Notes under the pieces: model-generated | The model's input: only the letters and a program-made list of their open reading frames with translations | Databases searched by the model: none | Told to the model about the DNA's origin: nothing | Assembly (NCBI RefSeq): GCF_020536995.1 | Contig: NC_068357.1 | Location: 128,698,903 to 128,762,902 of the forward strand | Source: Dreissena polymorpha | Taxonomy: Eukaryota; Mollusca; Bivalvia; Myida; Dreissenidae | DNA: 64,000 bases | Direction: 5' to 3' | Shown here: piece by piece, positions 12,330 to 26,049 of the stretch | Position numbering within the stretch: position 1 is the stretch's first letter | Layout: each line of letters begins with the position of its first letter | Translations under genes and position numbers: made by a program

Positions 12330-12737
12330 TCAGACCGGCCCAGTCTTTTTCTGTTGACTCGATACTTTCTCGGAAACATATTTTGGAAATGAAAAAAAAA
12401 AATATATGAACATGTAGTATGCTTCACGTAGCATTTGCCAGAAAATGTTTAATACTGTATAAGACATATTCCTATTTCCGGCGGAAAATGGAAAGAACTG
12501 ATAAGAAGCTATTTCGTCGATGTTTTCGGGCGAGAATCTCTCCGGTTTAAACTCCCAGTGGTCTGGGCCCCAGTATTTCTCCATATGGTGCAGAGCCCAG
12601 ATGTTGAGCTGAACCATGCAGCCCGGTCGTATGGCCCCTCCAATATGGAGTTCTTCTTCCAACGTTCGGGATCCGGTCGGGACGGGCGAATGAAGGCGCA
12701 TGCCCTCTTTGATACACTGGGTTAAAAACTCTAGTTT
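12330..12737 (-). pseudogene. Cytochrome P450 exon (CYP4-like), haem loop damaged
   Basis: Starting after the acceptor GATCTACAG (exon from about 12,737), the - strand reads LEFLTQCIKEGMRLHSPVPT, with the ExxR helix-K motif as EGMR. It continues through WALHHMEKYWGPDHWEFKPERF (PERF motif) and PFSAGNRN. The haem loop FxxGxRxCxG should follow, but the frame runs into MSYTVLNIF; the expected cysteine appears only in another frame. No good GT donor is at the break and no neighbouring P450 exons were found within several kb. P450s of this type are haem monooxygenases of the endoplasmic reticulum. The spacing and the SRTLEEELHIGG region fit CYP4 best. I judge it an isolated pseudogene exon; a real gene with far-off exons and an assembly error is less likely. 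Confidence 0.7.
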
Positions 12738-12841
12738 CTGTAGATCGGACCTTAAATTAAAAAAAAAAATGTAAAGTTATTAAGATTTTAAAGAATATAT
12801 GTCAAAATTAACCGCTTTAAAAACGTCATTGATACAGTTCG

Positions 12842-13145
12842 TTATTATATACAATGATCAATAACAATATTTTTGATAGACTGACAACTTTTATTACAGA
12901 AATTGATGCAAAGTGTCGAAGAAATTGTTATATTTTACTTTCTGGAGACTTTAACTCACTCACATCTGACTCGCCAGACTATGTAGTAGACGATAAAAAT
13001 AACTCGAAACTAGATTTTTTCTTGACGGTTATATTGCCGATGTAGAAATTAAACGTTACACACAAGATAAAGGCCGCATTTATAACAACGGGTATCAACT
13101 ATTGGATTTATGTAAATCTTCAGGATTCAATGCGGGGAATCACGT
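12842..13145 (+). pseudogene. LINE endonuclease-domain fragment
   Basis: The + strand encodes CYILLSGDFNSLTSDSPDYV, the GDFN core of an apurinic-type (EEP) endonuclease of a non-LTR retrotransposon. After a frame change near 13,020 it reads YNNGYQLLDLCKSSGFNAGN, the usual following segment. No reverse transcriptase is nearby, so this is a short dead fragment of a CR1/L2-type element (clade uncertain). Confidence 0.7.
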
Positions 13146-14236
13146 GGTCAGAATTGAGAAAACATGGCCGCCGATGCCTCGATAAGATGGAAAATATGAG
13201 TGTATAAACAGGTACATCTTCCTTATAACTTACTTGTTTTTAATCGGATGACGCCTATCATAGGGCCAGCCGGACGCGGTTTCATCGAGTATCAACCGTT
13301 TCCCTCTCGTTGGTCTGAGTGTGGAGATAACTCATGGAATATTTTGATATTTCCTAAACCGTCAATTGCTGTTGTACACGGACTACCAATAATATAACTG
13401 TTTTCACACTAATTAGCACTGTTTAAGTACCAGTTGGTCGTGTATTCCAAAAACACAGGAATCTTGTGAGACCAAATCACAGTTAATCCAGCCACATTGA
13501 ACCTCTTTTGCAATAAACTTATTGTTCATTTCCACATTGTATTAAATACAAGTTGTTTTTTACACAATACTCCCTGCTTGACATTCTTTCACTACAGTTT
13601 AGTCCTCATTTTGCTTAAGCATTATACTGATAATTTAGTTCAGAGACAGAAATTTGCTTAACCGCTTTTGTTTTCAATTCAAACAGCAACTAATCTACCA
13701 CTTCCTGTGAATTTTTAGCCAATCCATTAAAGCCTGATTAGCGGTCGGTTTATAAACATGTAAACAGGTATGACTCAGGGCTCATGCAGTCAGTATTGGG
13801 GCAGCAAATTATACCACAATATCAAGTCAGCTGGTTGTCAGTGTTTATCTGAGATTAAAGTAACATTGGTATATTTATGTACATGGTTATGGTCGTTTCA
13901 GACTGGGGAAATCTGAAATAATGAAATAGTTATTAGAAAGGGGCATAATTTGCAAAAAAATAAGAAGAATTAACGGAGTGACTTAAACAAATAAGTGCAA
14001 ATAGATTTGTAATGCATCCTGGTCATCCCTCAGACTTAAAATTATAATAAGTAGAAACTGTAAAAGTCAGCAATAGATAAAATATATCTAAATTAAAAAT
14101 GCGTTATTGTTAATTCTCCTAAAAAAAATTACCAGCAATGCCAATAAATGCAAAATCAAAGAGTGTAATTCATGATCACAAGTTCACAAGTCTGTCTTTC
14201 CTGAGCTTCTCACAAATTAAGTATAACAAGCGGCAT
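13146..14236. other. Spacer, no gene recognised
   Basis: The 65-codon frame at 13,200-13,397 is not recognisable. No tRNA, inverted repeat or tandem array stands out. Confidence 0.5.
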
Positions 14237-15357
<1,121 letters not shown>

Positions 15358-18300
15358 AAATACTACAAAATATGTTTTAGAATCTGACCATGAACATCAT
15401 AAATTAGATCAAAGCTTTATGCTGAATGAATTATACTGTGACTAAAATAGATTTGTCTATAACGAATGTTCATTGATTGTACAAATGTATAAATAAAATT
15501 AAATAATTTTATTTATGAACGTTTATTAAGTTATCAGTTACTGGTAATATTTTGTTCCGTACTTTGGTTTAAATTAAATTTATTAAGTTATTGTTCTGCT
15601 TCAAAGAAATTTGCTAAGTCCAATATTACTCTCTGTAAAAACTACTAAGTTCAAAATTCCGTCATGTGGCTCCACAAATATGTTATAAGTATGAAATTCT
15701 GCCCCGCAGAGTGCAGAGTGTAACAAAGTGCAAAATTCCGTCCACAAATCTCCATCATACAAATTCTAAGTATAAAAATACGCCCGGATTTGTTTTACTC
15801 CCGGAAAAAAAAACAAATAAATTACGTGCCAATTCCGCCCCGATTACGCCCGGAATCCGCCCCATTATTTCGTACAGGTAAACTGCTTTCTGAAAGCGAA
15901 TGGAAAATGCGTCAGGAATTCTGACAAGAAAACAGCAGGGTGGTGTAATTGAAATACCGCGAGAATACTGCGAGAAACTACAGATGCCGTTAATAATGTT
16001 TTGGAAAAAAAAATATCAAGCAATTGTGATTTGTCAGGATAATAATAACAATAAAATATCGAAAATATCAAAGCAAATACATTCGAAATAAATCGGGATT
16101 CAGGCAATACATTTTAGACGGATTATGTTTACCAAAATTGTGTTTGGAAAATACTGTCACTATTTGTAGTGAACCAGTTTATGGCTTATACCCCCTGAAG
16201 GCCGGGAAAAAGGAAACAGGAAGCGTAAACAAACGGAGGCAGAACATGTATATAAAGCGGAGAAAAACATATAATACGAGATTCGCTACACAATAATTAA
16301 GTCATTTGTATACTTTTTCCTGAGGTATGTATTAACATATGATTAAGCATATGTCGAAGTGTTTTTTATGCTTTCAAGGTCATTGATAGTATCGCGAAAA
16401 TATATGTCGCGTGACTAAAAATTTTGAAATGCATCCCTATGTCTATTGTTATGTCGAAATTTCAATATTTATCGAGCGGTCTACGCCCGCCGCTACGCGG
16501 CGGACTTTTGCCCGTATTTAGAATTCGGACAACACACCTGACCAAAATACATAGGGATTACTTGCTTCGACAAAGCATAAAACGGCTTTAAGCGTGTGAT
16601 CTGCTAAGAACTCTTATCTAATATTTTTCACATATTATTTGACATTGTAATCATGAAAATAATCACCGTTAATTTTTACCACTTAGATTATTGTTGAATA
16701 TGACAGCAAATGTAACCTAATCAAATATTCACCCATTAGACGCAGACATTGGTCCGATTCGAACATTATCAGCTACAAATCTTATAATCTTCATCGTTTA
16801 CATAAATATTCAGATTAAGCATATACAACACACTTTGTACTCTTCGCGTGTACCAAAGACTATCAAATGCGCACGCGCTTACCACCAGCAAGTCTGCCGA
16901 TTTGTTAAAGACCTTCGTGTAAGGTTTCAGGATGTCGAAATGGAACGCCGGCGTCAGGAGCCGCCTGTTCCGGGCCCATCGTTTCCCACTGGCAACCAGC
17001 AGACCTTCACCAAGCCAGGGTTCTTACAGAAGGTATCCACCCATAAAACCGCGGTTCTTTTGGTGCTTTATTTACACTGTGTTGTATGGATACATGGATT
17101 ATCCGCTTTCAAATGATATTAACAGTACTGAATTATGAAGTGTCCCTTAAATGCTTACACCTACAATCATGATGTAAATTTTCTTATAATACACTAGTTA
17201 AGATAACTCATATAATCTGCAAAACTTGAATGCATTTAATTACAATGTTTTCCGATTCCGACACTGACGTCACCTCGAAATAAATACACGACATATTATT
17301 GTCACATTAAAAATAAGAAAAACTCGCACAACTTTTTTTCTGTAAAAGTAGGACTGCAATGCAATGTCAGTTCTGGTTGCTAACGCTCGAGTTATTAATC
17401 GCCATAATAAAAAAACATATTATTGTTGTTTTTAATCAACAACAATGTTTGAAGAATTGAGAAAGGATCCAAGCTCGACACGCCGTATAATATGCTATGT
17501 GAAAGGAGTAGAATATGTAATAAATACATGGCATATCTACCGTTGCTTTTGCATATCTGGCCCATATTTTCTGGGCTACACGCGCTGACGATAGGACGCC
17601 GGAAGAACCCCCACAGGAAGGCGAACCCTTCCTCGCACCCATTCTTGTTGCAAAGCTCGATGAAATGATGAATACGCTTTGTGGGGTCTTTTGGAAACTG
17701 AAAGGCACCATTATTTTAAGCTTGAAGAAGATGTTGATGTTTTCTAAATTATCACATTTATCAAGGGCATACTCAAATCAAAATGAACAGAGTTTAAAAA
17801 CAAAAACATTCAAAAAGCGCAAATCTGTCCAATTTATATCGTTCGAAAAAATATTAACATCCTTTGTATCAGCAATTTCGAAACATGCCGTAAACAAAAT
17901 GTATTTTAATTGGTTTATCACGAGTAAGCTATGTCTGTGGCATTCTTAAGACGTTCCCAGGAGATAAGAGTCGTGGGAACGCATTAATAAGTCGTACTAA
18001 CCAGTAGCTAGTTCTTGGGAATAACATAATTAGAAAAAAAACAAGCATATGTAAAATATGCTTCTCTTTACTAAGCTGACAAATGTCATCTAACAGGATG
18101 CAACAACATAGCAATTCAATAGATGAAATACATCTAAAGTTACGGAACTAGCAATAAACAATTATTCGTGTCATCGCAAATTCCCGTCGATGCTCGAGAA
18201 AACCGAAATTTCAGGCACGTGATACACCCGGTCGGCAGTTCATCAATAATTCCGTTCAATATCGGCATTCTTTAAATTAGAAGTCGTTGATTGACATGTA

Positions 18301-20664
18301 AACTATATACAAATAACATATAATATAACGACATAAATTTTATTAAATCAGATAAAAGTGCATTAAAAAATAGTTTTATCGGTTATTATATGATAACTGT
18401 AAACAGTTTTCGTATGGATAATGTTTAAAGATAAAAAAAAAATTAGTTATCACTGTGTGCTTGTTTTTATGAGAGTTAGGCGCGTGTCATTTTATCTTGC
18501 TATCTTGGTAATCGTATCTACAAATGTGTGGCGTCACAGGTGTGCCAACTGGTGTTTTTAGTCCACATGATGGACATCGTCTCCATTCCTCGATTGTCTA
18601 ATAGACAATACGTCCGTAAAAATGGGTGCAATATTTTATCGTAAATCTTTTATTTTAGGTAAGCACATCATTTAATTATAAATATTTGTAGAGTAATTAG
18701 TGTATGTGTGTGGCAATTTAAAATAATTTATATGATGTTGATCATGAGAGTATTTCAGCCATAAAAACAGGTTTCTTCGTACGTATGGATTCGGTTAAAT
18801 ATATTGATGGTTAAAAATATTTATGAATAACTACTTTCATAGAACAATACAGCTCAAGTGAAGATACATTTAAAGGTGTGATTTTGTGGAAGGTTTTACA
18901 ATGTGCATACTGGGTAATTGAAAGATATACCGTGTTGAACATATATGGACTATTAAATCAATTTAAATGTATTCTCTACTGTCACTATGCAGTTGAACGT
19001 GTTGTACATTTCCCATAGTTTGATAAATTAATAAAGCACAATATTAAAATTTATGTGACTGAACCATAGTAAATATGCTTTATTGACATTATCGTCAATT
19101 TTAAATGATGACAGGGAAGAACGGCAGCAAAAACAACCCCAAAAAAACTTAAATATAATATAGTAGGTGAAAAAACTACAACAAAGAAAGATACAACTTA
19201 AAAATTGTGATGAAACGAATAACGAAGAGTGATGTTTATTTGGCAGGGTACGTCTTCCTGCTGCATGTAACTATCGCAAGGAATCTATGTCTGAACTCAT
19301 TTTCGACAGCTTTGCCAAAAACTGAAACGCGCACCCCAAAAAAACACTCAAATCTCGTAGATAAAAAGATATGTTTCAAACGGGCGTATGGTATACACAT
19401 AATAAATGAATGCATGTCTTTAACAGTGCAGCGATTGAAAAGTAGTAAACGGTTTTAAGTAATCGACCTGTCACCTGTAAAAACAAGAGGGCCATGATGG
19501 CCCTGCATCGCTCCACTGTTTTTTCTTTGCGAAAAAAAACGTGTAATGCGCATGGGTTGAAATGTACTCAAGCAAATTGTGACTTTCTCTTTCTATCCCT
19601 CGTCCCACTGGGCGCTTAAAGTTGGAAGGATGAGCATTTTTATGTATGGAAAAAGTTACTACCGTGTTAACTAAACAGACAAAAAAGCCTGGGAATTGTT
19701 GCACGGGTCCTTTGCTTATAACGTAGGTACATTTATCTCTCCAAAATATATTGTCGTTCTTTCTATTTCACATATTTTTAGATGCTGAAGATCAAATCTA
19801 CGCATTTGATTTGAAACAGATTCACAAGACCTATAGGAATCAAAATTCCTTAACCCTTTACCAAACAACACATTTTTGACTTTCCCAATTTGAAAGAGGT
19901 TGCAGACGTCAATTGAATTAAAATGGAATATGAAGGAAATGATCAGGTAGGGTAGAAATAATTGTGATAAAAGGAGAAATTGCTCATCAACCCACACATC
20001 CCTAAGACCAACAGGCCTGAGAATATTATGATAATCTAAAGATTATTTTTTTATATGTATAAATGTATTTAAGTAAGTAATACATTTGACTTCTAAGATC
20101 AATTCATTACTTTTATTAAGAAAATTATAAAATGGTCAGAAATATATATGGATTGTTGAGCAATTGACAATCATTTCAACAATTCATGATGAGTCACTAT
20201 TCACAAATGGAACAATGAATCATTAGTTATTAAAAAGCAGCATATACGATAGTTAAGAACATTGCACTTCATTAATTTCAACACCTTCTCTTGGATACAA
20301 AGTTTGAGTTTACCGTGCAGTATCATATATTGACTTTCCTTGAAATAATTATGTTCATGGAAGTTGTGTTATTATTAATATATTATTAAACTGGTTTTAA
20401 CACTACAAAAAAGACATGAAATTAACATGTCATCCAAAATATTTTCATCCGGATATATGGTCACTTTCGACATATTTAAATAAAACCCGACTTTTTTCAG
20501 TTTATAAGAAAAACATTCATAACACATGTTCTTACTTCAATACCTTTGTAAGCAGTCACCATCTGACCTAAAATGGCACTAAATGACAGGGTTTTATCTC
20601 ATGTTTACAAGATGTTGATGTTGTTGTTGGTCAATGCCAAACGGCCGCAGTAATCTCCACTGGT
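15358..20664. other. 5.3 kb of AT-rich DNA without supported genes
   Basis: No exon, RNA gene or transposon end could be called with confidence. Visible items are a perfect AT hairpin near 15,493-15,520, an imperfect palindrome at 16,345-16,590 listed separately, and a 45 bp repeat fragment at 19,484-19,530 (AGGGCCATGATGGCCCTGCATCGCTC) of a type common in bivalves. Frames at 16,835-17,138 and 17,436-17,711 are the most protein-like in composition, but I do not recognise them. Confidence 0.45.
16345..16590. repeat. Imperfect palindrome with G/C-rich hairpin core
   Basis: TGTCGAAGTGTTTTTTATGC (16,352) is mirrored by GCTTCGACAAAGCATAAAAC (16,563). ATCCCTATGT (16,434) is mirrored by ACATAGGGAT (16,549). 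Near the centre lies CCGCCGCTACGCGGCGG (16,489-16,505), itself a hairpin. It may be a small foldback MITE; no target duplication was identified. Confidence 0.5.
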
Positions 20665-23600
20665 AAACGTCATATGTTCAGTTTTGTGACCCCCGGGGCC
20701 GGGTCAAATTTGAGCCCAGGGGAATAATTTGAACAAATTTGGTAGAGGACTATTAGATATCACTACATTCCAAATTAGTAGCCCTAGGCTCTATAATTAA
20801 GAACAAGAAGATTTTTAAAGTTTGCACAAAATAGGCCTTTTTTAAGCATATGTTCATTTTTGTGACCCCTGGGGCAAGGTCAAATTTGTTCCTAGGGACA
20901 TTATTTGAACAAACTAAGTAGAGAACTATTAGATGTCACTACCTACCGAATTGGTAGAAATAGGCCCAATGGTTATGGACAAGATTTTTATAGTTTGCAC
21001 AAAATGGGCCCAATATAAGCATATGTTCAATTTTGTGACCCCTGGGGAACGGTCAAATTTGATCCCAGGGGCTTAATTTGAACAAACTTGGTAGAGGACT
21101 ATAAGATATCATTACATACCAAATTTGGTAGCCCTATGCCATACAGTTATGGACAAGAAGATTTTTAAAGTTTGCACAAAATAGGCCTTAAATAAGCAAA
21201 TTTTCGATTATTTGACCCGCCAGGGCAGGGTCAAATTTGACCCCAGGGGCATAATTTAAACAAACTTGGTAGAGGACTATTAGATGTCACTACATACCAA
21301 ATTTGGTAGCCCTAGGCCCAATGGTTATGGACGAGAAGATTTTTTAAGTTTTCACAAAATAGGCCTTATATAAGCAAATTTTCAATTTTTTAACCCCCCG
21401 GGGCAGGGTCAAATTTGACCCCAGGGGCATAATTTGAACAAACTTGGTAGAAGACAATAAGATGTCACTACATACCAAATTGTGTAGCCCTATACAATAC
21501 GGTTATGGACAAGAAGATTTTTAAAGTTTGCACAAATAGGCCTTATATAAGCAAATTTTCAATGTTTTGACCCCCCGGGGCAGGGTAAAATTTAACCCCA
21601 GGGGCATAATTTGAACAAACTTGGTAGAGGACTATAAGATGTCACTACATAGCAAATTTGGTAGCCCTATGCCCAATGGTTACGGACAAGGAGATTTTAA
21701 AAGTTTGCACAAAATAGGCCTTATATAAGCACATTTTCAATTTTTTGACCCCTCATATGTTCAGTTTTTTGACCCCCGGGGCCGGGTCAAATTTGAGCCC
21801 AGGGGAATAATTTGAACAAATTTGGTAGAGGACTATAAGATATCACTACATACCAAATTTAGTAGCCCTAAGCTCTATAATTAAGAACAAGAAGATTTTT
21901 AAAGTTTGCACAAAAAAGGCTTTATTTAAGCATATGTTCATTTTTGTGACCCCGGGACAAGGTCAAATTTGTTCCTAGGGGCATAATTTGAACAAACTAA
22001 GTAGAGAACTATTAGATGTCACTGCCTACCGAATTCGGTAGAAATAGGCCCAATGGTTATGGACAAGAAGATTTTTATAGTTTGCACAAAATGGGCCCGA
22101 TATAAGCATATGTTCAATTGTGTGACCCCTGGGGAACGGTCAAATTTGTTCCCAGGGGCATAATTTGAACAAACTTGGTAGAGGACTATAAGATGTCAGT
22201 ACATACCAAATTTTGTAGCCCTATGCCATACGGTTATGGACAAGAAGATTTTTAAAGTTTGCACAAAATAGGCCTTATATAAGCAAATGTTCAATTTTTT
22301 GACCCCCCGGGGCAGGGTCAAATTTGACCCCAGGGGCATAATTTGAACAAACTTGGTAGAGGACTATAAGATGTCACTACATACCAAATTTAGTAGCCCC
22401 TGGCCCAATGGTTATGGTCAAGAAGATTTTTAAAGTTTTCACAAAAAAGGCCTTACATAAGCAAATGTTCAATTTTTTGACCCCCGGGGCAGGGTCAAAT
22501 TTGACCCCAGGGGCATAATTTGAACAAACTTGATATAGGACTATAAGATGTCACTACATACAAAATTTGGTAGCCCTAGGCCCAATGGTTATGGACAAGA
22601 AGATTTTTAAAGTTTGCACAAAATATGCCTTATATAAGCAAATTTTCAATTTTTTAAACCCCCGGGGCAGGGTCAAATTTGACCCCAGGGGCATAATGTG
22701 AACAAACTTGGTAGAGGACTATAAGATGTTACTATATAGCAAATTTGGTAGCCCTAGGCCAATTGGTTATTGACAAGAAGATTTTTTTAGGTTTGCACAA
22801 AATAGGCCTTATATAAGCAAATTTTCAATTTTTTAACCCCCCGGGGCAGGGTCAAATTTAACCCCAGGGGCATAATTCGAACAAACTTGGTAGAGGACTA
22901 TAAGATGTCACTACATGGCAAATTTGGTAGCCCTAGACCCAATGGTAATGGACAAGAAGGTTTTTAAAGTTTGCAGAAAATAGGCCTTACATAAGCAAAT
23001 TTTCAATTTTGTAACCCCCCGGGGCAGGGTCAAATTTGACCCCAGGGGCATAATTTGAACAAACTTGGTAGAGGACAATAAGATGTCACTACATACCAAA
23101 TTTGGTAGCCTTATGCCATACGGTTATGGACAAGAAGATTTTTAAAGTTTGCACAAAATAGGCCTTATATGAGCAAATTTTCAATGTTTTGACCCCCCGG
23201 GGCAGGGTCAAATTTAACCCCAGGGGCATAATTTGAACAAACTTGGTAGAGGACTATAAGATGTCACTACATAGCAAATTTGGTAGCCCTAGGCCCAATG
23301 GTTACGGACAAGAAGATTTTTAAAGTTTGCACAAAATAGGCCTTATATAAGCAAATTTTCAATTTTTTGACCCCCCGGGGCAGGGTCAAATTTGACCCCA
23401 GGGGCATAATTTGAACAAACTTGGTAGAGGACTATAAGATGTCACTACATACCAAATTTGGAAGCCCTTGGCCCAATGGTTATGAACAAGAAGATTTTTA
23501 AAGTTTGCACAAAATAGGCCTTATATAAGCAAATTTTCAATTTTTTGACCCCCCCGGGGCAGGGTCAAATTTGACCCCACGGGCATAATTTGAACAAACT

Positions 23601-23965
23601 TGGTAGAGGACTATAAGATGTCAATACATACCAAATTTGGTAGCCCTAGGCCTAATGGTTATGGTATGGACAAGAAGATTTATAAAGTTTGCACAAAATA
23701 GGCCTTATATAAGCAAATTTTCAATTTTTTGAATCCCCGGGGCAGGGTCAAATTTGGCCCCAGGGGCATAATTTGAACAAATTTGGAAGAGGTTCACCAC
23801 AGGAACATTCCTGAGAAATGTCATCAGATTTTGACCAGTAGTTTAGAAGAAGAAGATGTGTAAAGAAAAAGTTAACGCACGCACGCACGGACGCACGCAC
23901 GGACGCACACACGACGGACACAGGACCATGACATAAGCCCCGCTGGCCTTTGGCCAGTGGAGCTA
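20665..23965. repeat. ~177 bp satellite array with ~1.08 kb higher-order repeat
   Basis: About 17-18 monomers share GGGCATAATTTGAACAAACT, GAGGACTATAAGATGTCACT, a GGTTATGGACAAGAAGATTT block and a G/C-rich GGGGCAGGGTCAAATTTGAC junction. The first two monomers, starting CATATGTTCAGTTTT at 20,671, are repeated with their private differences (GAGCCCAGGGGAATAATTTG; GTTCCTAGG) at 21,754. This gives a higher-order period of ~1,083 bp, or about six monomers. The array ends in a (CACG)/(GGACGCAC) microsatellite at 23,876-23,930 and a palindromic GCTGGCCTTTGGCCAGTGG tail. No frame is coding. Confidence 0.9.
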
Positions 23966-23997
23966 ATGAAGCAGACCGAAGACGATGATGGAGATTG

Positions 23998-24823
23998 CAC
24001 GGCCGTTAATCACGCGCGCCATCTCTTTTTGAGAGGCATTAATAAATAAGACAATGCTACTTCCGAGACGGCGCTCAGGCCCGTATTTTTTTAAATTTAA
24101 CGGATACTTTTAAAGGGTTATTAGGTTTTATATGTTTTTTCAACATATTTTGCATTATTTTTAAAAATCGGCCGATGAAGTGCGATTCAGGGATTATTAA
24201 ATCATCCAAAGATGTACAGTAACATACAATTACAACCAATTCGGAAACGTGAGGACCTTTATAAGTTGTGGCATGGTAGAATTCGTAAAAGCAAATCGAT
24301 GTCTTTTGCCTGTGTTACGAGCAAATTGCGAGTCAAGTAAATCGCTCATTACATAAAACAATTGCTTAGAACCTGCACAAGTTAATGATTGCACAAAAAC
24401 ATCGGCTTCTGGCCGATCTACTAGACACATTTTCATTTTTCAAAAAAGAGATGGATCCAATGCCAAAGAGGTTAGCGATTTAATTTGGTGGAAATTTTCT
24501 CGTCAAACAAGAAAAACTCATCGAAATGCTTTTAAACTCCACTATGCCACAACTTATAAAAGTTCTCACGTTTTTTAAATGGGTTGAGAATGTATGATTC
24601 TGTACATGTTTGGATGAAATAATTTTCGCTGAATCGCACTACATTGCCCAATTTTAAAAATAATGCTAAAAATGTTGAAGAAAAACATGTAAAGCCTAAT
24701 CACCCGGTAAAATTATGCATGAAATTTCAAAACATCCTGGCCTGAGCGCCACCTCAGAAGTTGGATCGGTTCATGTATTAATGCATCTCAAAATAGAGGT
24801 TGCGCGCGTGATTAACAGCCGTG
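23998..24823. mobile_element. Foldback/MITE element, 5-bp target duplication GATTG
   Basis: The left end CACGGCCGTTAATCACGCGC and the right end, read inverted as CACGGCTGTTAATCACGCGC, open inverted arms of ~300 bp that share blocks such as TGCGATTCAG / CTGAATCGCA and TTATAAGTTGTGGCAT. GATTG flanks both sides (23,993-23,997 and 24,824-24,828). The arms leave only ~250 bp of loop. No transposase is visible. A 5-bp duplication and a CAC tip are compatible with Transib, but this is weak. Confidence 0.75.
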
Positions 24824-24828
24824 GATTG

Positions 24829-25251
24829 GTTATATGTTTGAGGGTTATTGGGAGGTAACCAAGATGTCGGTAGTGTTAACTATTTCGTATGTTTCAGGGG
24901 TAACTTTGAAATCACTAAAAAGACCTTAGGCTCGTGGTTATGTTTGTTAATTCAAACATTATACCGTACATTTTTCAATAATTTTACATACATTGAATAC
25001 TATTTAAATATTAGTAAAAACGTTGCACTTTTAATTTCACTTTCATCGAAGTGAATAAAGCACACAAATTAAAGTTCGTTAAATTGAAGACCGTTAAATT
25101 GAGCCATTTCCAAAAATAAGTGAAGCAAGGCTTATTTCTGTATTTGTCACGACGCTATTTGAACGTCACTAAGAGAGCAAAAACATCATTTTCCGTTAAT
25201 GAAATTACTTTAAATGTAAACAAGAAAAAGCGTTCGTGCCTCTGCCCAAAA
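24829..25251. other. Spacer, no gene recognised
   Basis: The open frame at 24,848-25,054 (68 codons) resembles nothing known to me. There is a short near-repeat, AAGTTCGTTAAATTGA / AGACCGTTAAATTGA, at about 25,072-25,102. Confidence 0.4.
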
Positions 25252-25493
25252 TGTGTATTTATTTTTATTGACCTGGCGTGTCTGAATTAACCTCTGACTT
25301 ATGCAAATAATGGTTAACACAAAATACGACCGAACCGAGGAGGTTATTACACATTTTTAATCCCGTAATCGTTTGGTAACTGTTTGGTTATTGTTGGGAA
25401 TTTCAACACAGTAATGCGCTGGATCGTGATACCCCGCCCAGCATGGCCAAAAAAAACTCACAAAATGCTTGATAATTTTAATTTAAAAAAAGG
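25252..25493. mobile_element. ~220 bp MITE (copy 1)
   Basis: The sequence is shared with 55,476-55,709 over ~230 bp, including GAATTAACCTCTGACTTATG and CCCGTAATCGTTTGGTAACT. In the second copy the ends are inverted: TATTTATTGACC on the left, GGTCAATAAATA on the right. Here the right end has decayed to GGCCAAAAAAAA. It has no coding capacity. Confidence 0.75.
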
Positions 25494-26049
25494 TAGCATT
25501 GAATCTTCTTCAAATTAGTATATAATCTATCTTAATGCTTTAAACAACCTGAAACTTCTTTTTTTTTCAATTTTTATTTTTTATTCACTTTGTTCTCAAA
25601 ACATTTACATGTACTATGAATAAATCTGAATGAAAAACGGCTCAAGAGACGAGTGTTTTGATTGGCTGTTTAGTAAATTTGTACCTCGAAGTACAAATAT
25701 GTACGTCGAAGTACACATTGTACGTTGAAGTACATTTCTCTTTTAACCTAGTAGGTCTTGATGCAGGGACGTAGATAACCTCCATACATTGGGGAGGCGG
25801 TCCAGTATATCAGCCGATAAAAAAAAATTCACGCGTGTATTTACTCAAAATTGTTTTAAGTGGCAGTTAACCTTGTATTAAAGTGACCAATTAAAATTAA
25901 AATAATAGTCTGTCCTTAATCAAAACACCGACAGAAAAGAACAAAAAAACAATTAACGCAATGACACTTACCTAGGCCCCTGGAAAGAACAAAAAACAAT
26001 TAACGCAATGACATTTACCTAGGCCCCTGGTTTATGACACCTAACAAGG
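25494..26049. other. Spacer with two short tandem repeats
   Basis: At 25,680-25,737 three to four ~20 bp units of GTAC(C/G)TCGAAGTACA-type sequence stand in a row. At about 25,938-26,029 a ~45 bp unit containing CAATTAACGCAATGACA and CCTAGGCCCCTGG is duplicated. No gene is seen. Confidence 0.6.

Noticed and set aside
16835-17711. Possible host exons (frames at 16,835-17,138 + and 17,436-17,711 -)
   Set aside because: Composition is protein-like, but I could not match a family or find consistent splice borders.
20665-23965. Regular ~177 bp repeats as a possible CRISPR-like or regulatory array
   Set aside because: Monomers are contiguous with no unique spacers, and the sequence is eukaryotic satellite.
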